Assembly: GCA_947568835.1 (NCBI GenBank)
Contig: OX387603.1
Coordinates: 6,546,701 to 6,610,700 of the forward strand
Reading direction: 5' to 3'
DNA: 64,000 bases
Source: Protonemura montana
Taxonomy: Eukaryota > Arthropoda > Insecta > Plecoptera > Nemouridae
A model generated the notes under the pieces. It was given only the letters and a program-made list of their open reading frames with translations, did not search any database and was not told the DNA's origin. The translations under genes and the position numbers were made by a program. Positions 49,401-57,412 of the stretch are shown in pieces. The first letter of the stretch is position 1. Each line of letters starts with the position of its first letter.

Positions 49401-52400
49401 CTGCTTCGTCAGCCTGTGTGTAAGCCCGACACTGTACCAGCGGCCTGATGGAAAAATGAGCCATTCCAAGGCTTAAGGTTTCGTTCTAAGAAGTTGCTGC
49501 CATTTAAACTTGGCTTCAAAGTTCAAATCCAAACTTCCAGCATCCATAGGCATCCATCCATCAACGTGGTCCCCTGTTTTTGTTTGTCAGATCCGGCTCC
49601 AAGAGCGGTTCCCGCAGCGGTTCCGGTTCCCGGTCGCGTTCCCGTTCCAAGTCTGGGTCACGATCTGGCAGCGGCTCGAGGTCTGGCTCGGGACGATCCC
49701 GGTCCAGATCTGGGTCCCGGTCTGGGAGCGGAAGTCCAGCCGGTAGTAAAGCAAGGTCTGGCTCTGGCACATCAAGCAGGTAGGTACACTGTGTGCCACA
49801 CACAGTTCTTTCTTTTCTTAAAAGTGAATTGAGAATTTCTTTCGAGAGAATCTGTGAAACATTGCAAAGGGTAGAATAACAGTTGGATCTATTATCTTGA
49901 AAAGGGCGACATTATGAAATTAACCCTGTTCTTCATACATCAAGATTATGCTCAAGCAAATGAACAGAAACTGTTGCATTTTGCAATTTACTTTTATAAT
50001 GGGCCATTGCAACTTACCTTCCAGTTACAACTTAATCAAAGTTGAGTTTTTTTGTTGTTTTTTGGTCATGGATTTAGTTCCTATGATGTAAGTTGTCCTG
50101 GGTGAAACCAATTGTGGGCTGACTGTAATTGCCTTGCAAGGTTGATACCATTAGGTTTATAGGTGTGCCTTTATTACCTTTCAATGTTACCCTTGTTGGT
50201 AATGTTCATCGTCAGTCTCTCTGTAGGATGACATACATTTTGCCAGTTGATTCCCACTCGGCAGGCTGACTTTTGGGTGGGCCAGATATAGAGAAGTTGG
50301 TTCTGAACAGTCATGGGCTGCGACCCATTGGTTGTGACCACACATGCAACAAAGAGGTTGTGTTTGTTTTTGACTTGTTTCATAAACTACCCCATCTCTT
50401 CAAATTTAAGTAGACGTGGACAAAGACCCTACCAAGGTGGTAGACAACACTTCCCTGTAATTAGACATGGTTTTCATTTTTCAAATGGAATTTTTAAAGC
50501 ATGAAATAAAAATAAAAATAGTAAAAAAATATTAATAAGAAAGCATTAAAACATATTGACAGCCACAAATTCAAAAATATCAATCAACAACAACAGGATT
50601 GCAGTCAGAAAGATAAGCAAATTATTGATGTAAACAAGAATACAGAATTAGATTTAGACGAAATCTGATAAATTGCAAACGCTCGCAATGCGCGGGGTAT
50701 TTTATTATTTTCAACCCTATAACCGTCTCAAAAATTGATGCCCAAACAGGGACTCGAACCCCGATCTCCACCTATCGCGGGTGTTGCTCTGACCCATTGA
50801 GCTACGTGGACACTGGCTTTTTGAGATGTATGGCTATTGTTGGTATATCTCGAAGTGTATTCTTTAAATGCAAATTCTTTTCTTACACACCATCCTGCTT
50901 TTTATTTTTGCAAGTTCTGCTGGATCAATTAGTTGAGGTAATCGAGAAACTGTCCCATATTTCAAGAAACGTCTCAATGTAGACTCGGTGCTTTAGTTAA
51001 ATACATATGTGCGTGGCGTATGCAAGCGTTTTTGAGAGGATTACTGGTTTACCTTATCGGGAGGAGTGAGAGCAGGTCCTTGAGTTGGGGAGACAATTTA
51101 GATGGTCACCTGACAAGATGAACACAAATCAAACAGCGATCCTCCTAAATTACCACTTTAAATCGTGAATAAATCAATGCACCTGATTTATTTTTAATAC
51201 TCCACCCATATTTTCTAGGGGTGTGCGAAGCTTCGAACTTGACAAATAATTCGGCTCGAATCGAATCGAATTATTCGACTTCGATCGTCGATTAGTTGTT
51301 TTAAAATCATTCGAAAATACTTTGGTTCGAAAGAAAATTATTCGCTGTTCGAATACTTCGAGGTCGACTTCGAAGTTGGTTCATGTAATGGCTACTAGCT
51401 TTGGCTACTAGGGAGCAGCACACGTCACAAAATTGAATTCCAAACACGAAATTCAAAATGGCCTTTTCTCTGTGTTCTTGCTTACTTAAATCTACTTCTA
51501 TTTACGTACTTTTGACCCCTTCTGGCTTCTACCATGGATAGTGATATGAGTGAGGTAGAAACAGAAAATGATAATAAGAGGAGTGTAATTTGGGACCACT
51601 ACAAAAAGCTTATTTTTGTTATTTTATAATCATGCTGTTTAAAGTGTTTATCATGCTATGGACATGGTTATCTGTCACAACTCACCCTGATTTGATAAAC
51701 ATGAGATTTATGGGTAAACTTTTTAGTAGAACCTAAAGGAAAGAGACTGGAGCTATAAGTATGTACCTTACTGAATGCTGTTAACTGGAAGTTAAAACAT
51801 GCTAATAAATACCAAAGTGACAATACAAATTCAGAATTCTACGTTTTCAAATTGAAATGAGGTGATAAAAGTAGCAATTCGAAAATACTTCGATCAAATG
51901 AAATACTTAGACATTCAATTCGATATTCGACGTTTTTGTAAATAATTATTCGAAATTCGATTCGGTTCGAAACTGTTGACAATAATTCGATTCGATATTC
52001 GATTCGAACTCAAAAACCACTATTCGCACACCCCTAATATTTTCCTAAGCTTGCTCTAGACTTTTAGCTTGATACGAAAATAGTTTCTACTTATATCTGT
52101 TTTTTTTGCAGATCGGGATCTCCGGAAGCAAGGAAGTCAGTATCCGGAAGCGATGATGAGCCTGGTAAGTACACTTAAATTTGTTTCAATTCAAAAGTTG
52201 TGCAATTTTTGTTTATCCCTTGGGATTGGGATCCCTCTGTGCTTATGAGTGTGCCTTTGACACCTTATAGAGAAAGAAAAAAATTCTGGCAATGGTCTCG
52301 GTCATGTGGAGGTTTTCTGATTTATGAGCCAGCAGTGATAGTAGTTGGCAGCAGAAGGAACAGTAGTACTTATTCAAAAGGTTAGCTTTAGGATATATAT

Positions 52401-53170
52401 GGGCACAAATGAACAGGCTTTCTTTCTCTTCTTTGTGGTTAGGCATTGAGCATTTACTCTTAGTTTGTTCAATTCAATACAGATGGCTCATAAGGTCTCG
52501 TTCCCATAATCCTGAAAATAAAACTTCCTTCCATGTGTCTGTAAGTATTATAAGATCACTGGAATTCGTTGGGAGATCACGGGAGTTAGGCTATACTGAA
52601 CTGGGTCATGAATTGAATAGGTGACCGTTGTTAATTACCTATTCTGACTTTGAGGTACGGTTGAGGGTTTTAAGTAAATACAACAGTTACATCTCACCTT
52701 ACACTTTAAGCCAAGCACGTGACAGAATGGATTAGCGGAGACATTCTGTTGTTCGAGTAATACCATAATCATAATAAGAAAGAGACGTTCAGCCTGTGTT
52801 TCTCATAGTGCCCTCCAATAGGAGTAGACTGTGTTTGGGTTTCACCATCTCCACATTATCATTCTATTACTAACTGATTATTTCGAACAATTTCTCAGGG
52901 TTATTGGTGTCATTGTCAATTCCATAACCATTAATAATCAATGCTCACAATCAATCATATCATAACCTGCAACCTCCCCCCATCTCCTTATTCAGCCAAG
53001 GCATGGATTGAGCTTTTGGATTGAAACTTTTGACATACTTTGAATCTCCAAAACCTCTCAAATACCATTTCAATTGGGGTCAAGTGTTATACTAACATTT
53101 TTTTTTGCTTTCAGACGCGAAGGGTTCCGGAAAAGATGCAAATTCCGGAAGTGGAAGTGGAAGTGACTGA
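34408..53170 (+). CDS. CTR9: CTR9, TPR subunit of the PAF1 complex (complete, 17 coding exons)
   Basis: Scaffold subunit of the PAF1 elongation complex, which travels with RNA polymerase II and supports H2B ubiquitination and H3K4 methylation. Coding exons: 34408-34449, 34629-34727, 34825-35541, 35619-35834, 40516-40877, 41278-41552, 42062-42269, 43712-43943, 44759-44976, 45461-45692, 46073-46284, 46702-46825, 47529-47653, 48779-48973, 49591-49779, 52112-52164, 53115-53170. Total 3555 nt, 1184 aa (human 1173), phases consistent. The N-terminus [14 protein letters not shown] and block [13 protein letters not shown] match the family. TPR repeats fill about residues 50-780 ([19 protein letters not shown]). 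A charged coiled-coil region ([14 protein letters not shown]) follows. The last 165 residues are an RS/GS-rich tail. Introns 4, 7, 8 and 15 carry transposons. Confidence 0.97.
35870..36338. repeat. Left terminal inverted repeat of the CTR9-intron transposon
   Basis: Matches the reverse complement of 39503-39980 over nearly its full length, including a T-run (about 35970-35986) and a G-run. Its inner limit is near CTTTCCAAGAAAAAAAA. Confidence 0.9.
36476..39058 (-). CDS. Putative transposase of the CTR9-intron DNA transposon, uninterrupted ORF
   Basis: An 860-aa ORF without stop or frameshift between the two inverted repeats. The N-terminal part has a Cys/His cluster ([14 protein letters not shown], then [12 protein letters not shown]) likely to bind zinc. 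A possible helix-turn-helix segment follows ([17 protein letters not shown]). The central region has catalytic-looking acidic motifs: VVGDFAENY, then [13 protein letters not shown], then [16 protein letters not shown]. The order resembles a DDE/D nuclease core with its first Asp in GDF, second in SDG and a later acidic residue in PCDG. A run of ten Glu occurs near residue 755. Similar proteins are widespread in invertebrate genomes as transposon products. The ORF begins 445 bp inside the right repeat; an additional 5' exon cannot be excluded. Confidence 0.85.
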   Translation of the reverse strand: MCSIGLFFEEECGPIEDLAIKSIESFNSDQQLSLALRTKCDNVKTVCHLHEKKFLRLYSCHHKLCCDPFQAHCGIVKVNGLREINAASRTKYLEIADLIPGKKLCSTCRKLLSLRLKELTTVSVLTPTKSTELDLPFVDIPCEADAVNQSLAAFGVSPINTTKLKGKSMFYSKRKFSEITQGVKKRLELVSPSNEEISKEDLTSSEECKDSIRDGSEIIAQLKEKFKTSTRSEKITILSVLPKSWSIKRIMQEFNASNHLVRKTKQLVKAQGILPSANQKAGKTLSPDCIQLIEEFYENDDVSRVMPGKKDFVSVKVGDNRVHRQKRLVLSNLSEVYRSFKDKYPDIKVGFSKFAELRPKHCVLAGAAGTHSVCVCTIHQNVKLMALGAKLPLLSDGTIKSYQHCLASLMCNPPLLNCFVGKCGNCPGTDELREWLEISFSENFIDSVTYKQWLSTDRCTLETITKPTDEFVDCFIEKCILLRNHDFIARQQAAFMQEKKANLKPGEVLVVGDFAENYSFVLQDAAQGYHWNNSQCTLHPFVCYFKPEDRDIQHLSYVVISDSLTHDTVTVHTFQKHLIRHLKQNISDVSHLIYFSDGAAAQYKNKKNFSNLCHHEVDFELTAEWHFFATSHGKGPCDGVGGTVKRNAARASLQKPYADQIMTPIDFYRWATENVWTVNFVFVANEEITANGIKLKERFKELKTIVGTRSFHAFYPKSLTSLHVKHFSLSEEINIVKIVEKNEEGEEEEEEEEEEATAAEIPEFEFKDVGSFITVAYNEDWWLACVLEKSSQSLELQVNFLHPHGPAPSYFYPSVQDKLIVAFADVLTLADPNTATGRTYFLSATDTNRATAGLIKYVPQ
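39145..39385. repeat. Two diverged tandem units of about 120 bp inside the transposon
   Basis: The block TCCAGACAAGAAAT...TTCAACTTGATCCATGATT...CAAACAATC occurs twice in succession between the ORF start and the right inverted repeat. Such subterminal repeats often serve as transposase binding sites, but here this is inferred from position. Confidence 0.6.
39503..39980. repeat. Right terminal inverted repeat of the CTR9-intron transposon
   Basis: Reverse complement of the left repeat. It ends GGAATGACCC and is followed by the ATTT duplication. It carries a 21-base A run (about 39853-39873) and a 10-bp insertion relative to the left arm. Confidence 0.9.
42527..43366 (+). mobile_element. Non-autonomous hAT element, copy 1 (CTR9 intron 7)
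   Basis: Perfect terminal inverted repeats TAGGGGTGTGCGAA / TTCGCACACCCCTA, flanked by a perfect 8-bp target duplication CTCAAAAC (42519-42526 and 43367-43374). An 8-bp duplication and a TA-start terminus are hAT hallmarks. Subterminal regions are packed with TTCGAA/TTCGAT motifs. At 42842-42961 it retains a 39-aa ORF whose end SVIWDHYKK resembles the start of a BED zinc finger, as found at the N-terminus of hAT transposases. The rest of the transposase is deleted. Confidence 0.92.
44051..44453. mobile_element. Foldback MITE (CTR9 intron 8)
   Basis: Two arms of about 165 bp are near-perfect reverse complements, starting CCGTTGAGTGTAGGTTATAG, with a spacer of roughly 75 bp. The element is bordered by TTTTA on both sides (44046-44050 and 44454-44458), a 5-bp candidate target duplication. 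There is no coding content. The superfamily is unassigned. Confidence 0.85.
48790..49779 (+). repeat. RS/GS dipeptide-coding repeats in CTR9 exons 14 and 15
   Basis: Exons 14 (48779-48973) and 15 (49591-49779) are built of short repeats coding [12 protein letters not shown] and similar. The two exons resemble each other, suggesting exon duplication. They give an RS-type tail near residues 1035-1148. The antisense and +1 frames are also open because of the repeats. Confidence 0.85.
50739..50811 (-). pseudogene. tRNA-like sequence (probable tRNA pseudogene or SINE head)
   Basis: The minus strand has an A box (TAGCTCAATGGG) and a B box (GGTTCGAGTCC) at tRNA spacing, a T stem CGGGG/CCCTG, a D stem GCTC/GAGC and a mostly paired acceptor stem (GTCCACG with TTTGGGC, one mismatch). 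The anticodon stem ACACC/GGTGG leaves the loop CGCGATA, which lacks the universal T33, so normal decoding is doubtful. No intron is seen. It lies in CTR9 intron 15, antisense. Confidence 0.6.
51216..52036 (+). mobile_element. Non-autonomous hAT element, copy 2 (CTR9 intron 15)
   Basis: Same termini (TAGGGGTGTGCGAA) and interior as the copy at 42527, with a different perfect 8-bp target duplication ATATTTTC (51208-51215 and 52037-52044), so it is an independent insertion. The BED-like ORF persists at 51534-51629 (31 aa, eight residues shorter than in copy 1) and again ends [15 protein letters not shown]. Confidence 0.93.
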
Positions 53171-53280
53171 ACAGAAATTTCTATATAGATTTACCTTCGC
53201 TTGTATTTTTCACTATGTCCCTTTGCATATTATTTTGTGTATGTATTCCATGTGTATTAGGAACATATTTCTTTTATCAC

Positions 53281-53286
53281 AATAAA
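53281..53286 (+). terminator. Poly(A) signal of CTR9
   Basis: Canonical AATAAA 111 bases after the CTR9 stop codon; it immediately precedes the inverted exon copy. Confidence 0.65.
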
Positions 53287-53322
53287 AATAACTGCTTTTC
53301 TGATAGTTTTTAGATTCATTTG

Positions 53323-53444
53323 CCCCAAACAAATTGGCGTTTTATCTAACTACGCTTCCACTTCCGGAAATTGCATCTTTTCCTGATCCCTTGCCATCTG
53401 AAAAAAAAAAAAAACAGTTCGAAAAAATGCTAATTTGTTTGGGG
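53323..53444 (-). pseudogene. Inverted copy of the last CTR9 exon within short inverted repeats
   Basis: On the minus strand, about 53350-53402 reads as poly-T, CAG, then an exon-like segment translating DGKGSGKDAISGSGS in the same phase as the true last exon ([15 protein letters not shown]), and soon stops. The copy therefore includes the splice acceptor side. It is enclosed by CCCCAAACAAATTGGC (53323-53338) and its near reverse complement GCTAATTTGTTTGGGG (53429-53444). It cannot be joined in cis to CTR9 because it is on the opposite strand. Confidence 0.7.
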
Positions 53445-54591
53445 TTATATATTTTTGAAAATACAAAATGTGTTAGCTTTTGAGTTACCGCCTACTGACC
53501 TTGATTATTTAAGTTCGATGCATTTAGAATGCTTGAACTAGGTCATTGTTTTATTATTTTGTGGTTCTTTTATTGTCAGAAAATTGTCAGGACTGCTTAA
53601 ACCCTCGAAACAGTAACAGGTACAAGTTACGAAACGTTGGAAAATTTAGTTGTTCTTCACTTAGCATTCAAAACCCATTTCAAATAAGTTTTGTCAAAAC
53701 TGCTATGCTGACGAATGGATTCGTATTTCGTAATGTTGACCCACCTCCCTTTACTTTCTAAAAGAATGGGTGTGTTCAACGAATGGGTTGCATTCATTCG
53801 AGTTCTGTTCACATATATGCGTTATTTTATTGTTGGACCAAAGAAAGCTTGTGGGATTTTGAATTTAGTTTTTATTTTACTTTAAAAACCGTTGAAATCT
53901 TTGATTTTTTCCTTGATTGTGATCATCTGAATTAAAATAAGATAAAAGCATTTTGTTTTCAAAGTTCCCTTTTGTAGGTATATGGTTTATTGTGGTCCAT
54001 GTTGATGGAAATACATCTCGAGTCTGGAAATTCTGGGTAATTTTGAATCGTTTCAAAATATACACTTAACTAATTATTTAAGCCAGTTTTATTTAAAAAG
54101 CACATGAAATTAATTAACCAAAAAGTATTTCAGAAAAAAATACTCATTCCAATGGCAAAGATCACACGTTTTAAACTTTGCAAAAGAAAAACTATTTATG
54201 AAAAATGTATTATTTCTGGTCAGTATCAAGGTAAGGAATTCTATTTTCAGCAAGTAGATACCCAATAAGTAGGTAAATAAATAGCCCCGAAGATAAATGA
54301 CAAAATGTGACCCTAGAAATTACTGAAGCTGCAACGTTTTAAAAGAACGGTCTCGATCTCGTCTCCTTTCATCTGCCCAGAATCATTAAAATCCCTCCTA
54401 ACAAATTAACACAAGTCTGCTGAAGTCGAAATCCATATAGAGTCTGATATGGTCTGTTGGTTTTTCTCTCAGTAGATGTTAACAATACCTTGAGTGGTAG
54501 GATATTTCAGTTTCGACTTTCATAAAACAATCCACAGATTCTTTCGCCAGTGACCGGCCAGCGAGCTGAAAAACACAAAAACACCTCCGCT
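53445..54591. other. AT-rich spacer downstream of CTR9
   Basis: No ORF with family motifs and no RNA gene recognised between the CTR9 tail and the TTF-type hAT element. Confidence 0.5.
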
Positions 54592-55946
54592 CAGTGGCGT
54601 AACTAGGTATTCCTGGGTCCGGGGGCTAGATTTTTTTGGCTCCACTTTCCACGCCCCACCCACCCAACCAAAAAGAAAGAGTCTGCAAAAAAGAACAGTT
54701 CTATAAGTTTCTGTATCGCACACATTTGTATACGTTCACTTGCCAGTGCTGAAAAAGATACTTAAGGATTTAAGGATATCGGAAATTAACAATTTCTTGC
54801 GATTTAGCAATAAATCGGGATCACCGAAAGCGATACAAGGTGAAATATGACATATATATATGTTTCCAGTCACGAATTCCATTTGCCCCGGGGTAGCTTC
54901 CCTTTATTTAAACAGCTACTTGTCCTTTTTCTGTCAGCAAGCAACCTACAAGGTTGACAATACGCGACATCGAGTGCAGGTGAATAGACAAGCCCCGTTT
55001 TGGACTTTGTTTCATAGTAGCTAGCGGAAAAGCTTCGTTTTGACTCAGTAAAAGTCAGAAAAGGCCCCGAAAGACGACATGGGCAATTGTAAATTAGGAC
55101 ATTTTTCGTATGGAAACCAACGATGTCCGGGTAATGTTTGCGAGTAGTTGGATTATTCATTATTTCACTGTACTTTATATGGGAAGAAATCGAACAAGAC
55201 ACCTTTACCCTTTCAAATTTGATTGAAAATAACTACAAGTGGGATTATTATTAATTAACCCCCGCCATATATAAGTATAATATAATATATTCTTACTGCA
55301 TTTTCTCGTGGCAAACTTCCAGTGTTATTAGAAGTTTCCTCTGTCACAGCCAAACGATCGTTGCATACCTGAAAACTCAAACCAGTAGACACGATAAAGC
55401 TGCTGATTTTTGGAAGCTTATTCACTTTCTTGTTATTGCCACGTTTCATACGCCTCTTTTGGGCCCCGCGGTGACTTCCGTCAGCCACTGTAACGTAGCC
55501 CAGTGAACAGTGACACATTTCCTAAAAACTGTAATGTGTAAAAGCATTTTTTCCCACGATTGGGAAAAATAAGTTACCCGCAAAAATAACGCAAATTCGG
55601 TCATTTGCGCCGACCAAGAGTAAGACAGCAGCGTGTAGTATGTGACTTACGCACTCAGCGGCAGTAGCAACGTAGTTATTATGTAACCATTACGAGGAGT
55701 AGGCTAGAGCCAGAGCCTTAACGGGGTAGTAAGAGTGCCTGAAATGCAACTATTTCATTTAAGATTATTTTGGCGAACACACATTTTTTTTTGACGTAGG
55801 TCGTCGGCACGGGCTCGTCGGCCGGCGCTAGCACGGCACACGCCTACGTTTTTACTTTCTGACGGACCCCACGAGCCCTCCTTCATGGAAAAACCTCTGG
55901 GCCGGGGGCGGTCGCCCCGCCTGCACCACCGGTAGCTACGCCACTG
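54592..55946 (-). mobile_element. hAT element with TTF-type zinc-finger remnants
   Basis: The termini are CAGTGGCGTAACTAGG and, at the other end, the reverse complement of CAGTGGCGTAGCTACC, a widespread hAT terminus. Flanks CCTCCGCT (54584-54591) and GCTCCGCT (55947-55954) are an 8-bp target duplication with one mismatch. Minus-strand frames at 55255-55518 (KKVNKLPKISSF) and 54870-55202 (RSFSASYYETK, then SPALDVAYCQPCRLL) match the N-terminus and TTF zinc finger of ZMYM1-like hAT transposases. The catalytic part is missing, so the copy is non-autonomous. Confidence 0.85.
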
Positions 55947-57266
55947 GCTCCGCTTAAAGTTCATCTCCTGACCTAGATAATACAACTACTGTCTGAGCTC
56001 GTTTTGAGTCCACAATATTAACCCTATAGCACACCTATAGTGATAGACCGATCTCGAAAATATAAAATACCTTCCCACCTATCTCTAGAAAGGTCATCCC
56101 TAGGAATGTTGTATAGTAGAGAAACGCGCGCTTTAATTTCAAGTATGTCCTAATCGTAGAGCATGCAATGCAACAGCAAGAGCTAAAGGTGTTTGGCAGC
56201 GTGGCATGGTATCATCAGAGGCTATAGAATGCATTATCAACTACCTCCAGACAATGTTACAGCCCGGCACGAATTCCAATTCTAGCTAAATTATTAGCGG
56301 CATCAAGCTCCATTCGCCCCTTTCTCTCTACCCCGCTGACCCATAGGCGTTCGCTAGACCATTTCCCAACACTCCCTTTAAAAGAACGCCTCTGTCTCAA
56401 CCAGTTTCACGAACCGTTGTGAAATTGAGACCGGCCAATTTAATCGTTTAGTGAAATAATACCTTTGCCAGTCACGAAACAGGAATGAAAAAAATCATCA
56501 GTTTTCAAAAGTCTATAATGTTGTCGTGCGTCTAGATACTGGAATATGGAAATTCAGACTGCTCAATTTCGCTGCACTTAACTGTAATGTACAGCAAAGA
56601 TTCTTGCTAGCAGAAAAGTTTAGTTGGCAAGTAAAGTTAGTGAGCTGGTAAATCGGTGCGAAGCACGTAAACGTCCCTGTCTTGCCGGTTGTTGACATCG
56701 ACATAGTTTGTGCCGCTCTGATGGCGTTTGGTTTCCGCGGGGCTCTCCCAATCTCCCGCCATAATGAGGTGAGAGGAGTTCGGGTTAATGTTTTAAAGGT
56801 GATCACTTATTCATGGCGCATTGAGAGAGTGTGTTGTTAGCGGTCTGGCTGGCAGGTTGAAACTCGGCTCGACTGTACGTACCGTAGTGAGCTTAGGGAA
56901 TGCACACTGCCATCCACTCAGTCTGTGCAGTTCCAAGCTTGTTCACGTGTTTCGCGCTAGCCAGGACATCAGTCTCCCACCGCAACCAGAGGAAGCGTTC
57001 TGTGTTTACGTCGCGCGAGCCGCTATCTCGTAAAACTCCCTCGCAAACACCTCTCTGCTTCTCCAATGCAATGGGGTTGGCTAAATAATTATCCGTACCC
57101 TGTCAGGGGTCTAATAATGTCTCGCCGAAGATTATGAACTTACTGAATGTAGTTCATCCATGCAAGATTAAGATCCGCTAACCTGGCCCCTGCAGAATGA
57201 GAACTAATTATCGGACATAGCTTAACGATAAGTGGTAAGTCATAAATTATTATAATCATATTGATT
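55947..57266. other. Spacer without recognised gene
   Basis: Mixed-composition DNA with several CpG-containing stretches (about 56700-57010). Short open frames are present, but none has conserved motifs or convincing splice structure. Confidence 0.45.
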
Positions 57267-57412
57267 GACCGAATGGTTTGGCGTGTTGGAATCGTGCGGA
57301 AGTTAAGCACCATTGCGCTGGATCAGGTATTTTATGGGTGACCATCATAAGGTATCTTTGATCATGAGCAAGACGAGAGAGGCTGGAGGGATGAAAGTTC
57401 GTAAATAACACT
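57267..57412 (+). mobile_element. 5S rRNA-derived SINE, copy D, 5' fragment
   Basis: The 5S-like head is present (GACCGAATGGTTTGGCGTGT, GAAGTTAAGCACCATTGCG, TTATGGGTGACCATC), followed by the junction GGCTGGAGGGATGAAAGTTC. The sequence then departs from the family. The body and 3' end are missing. Confidence 0.75.
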
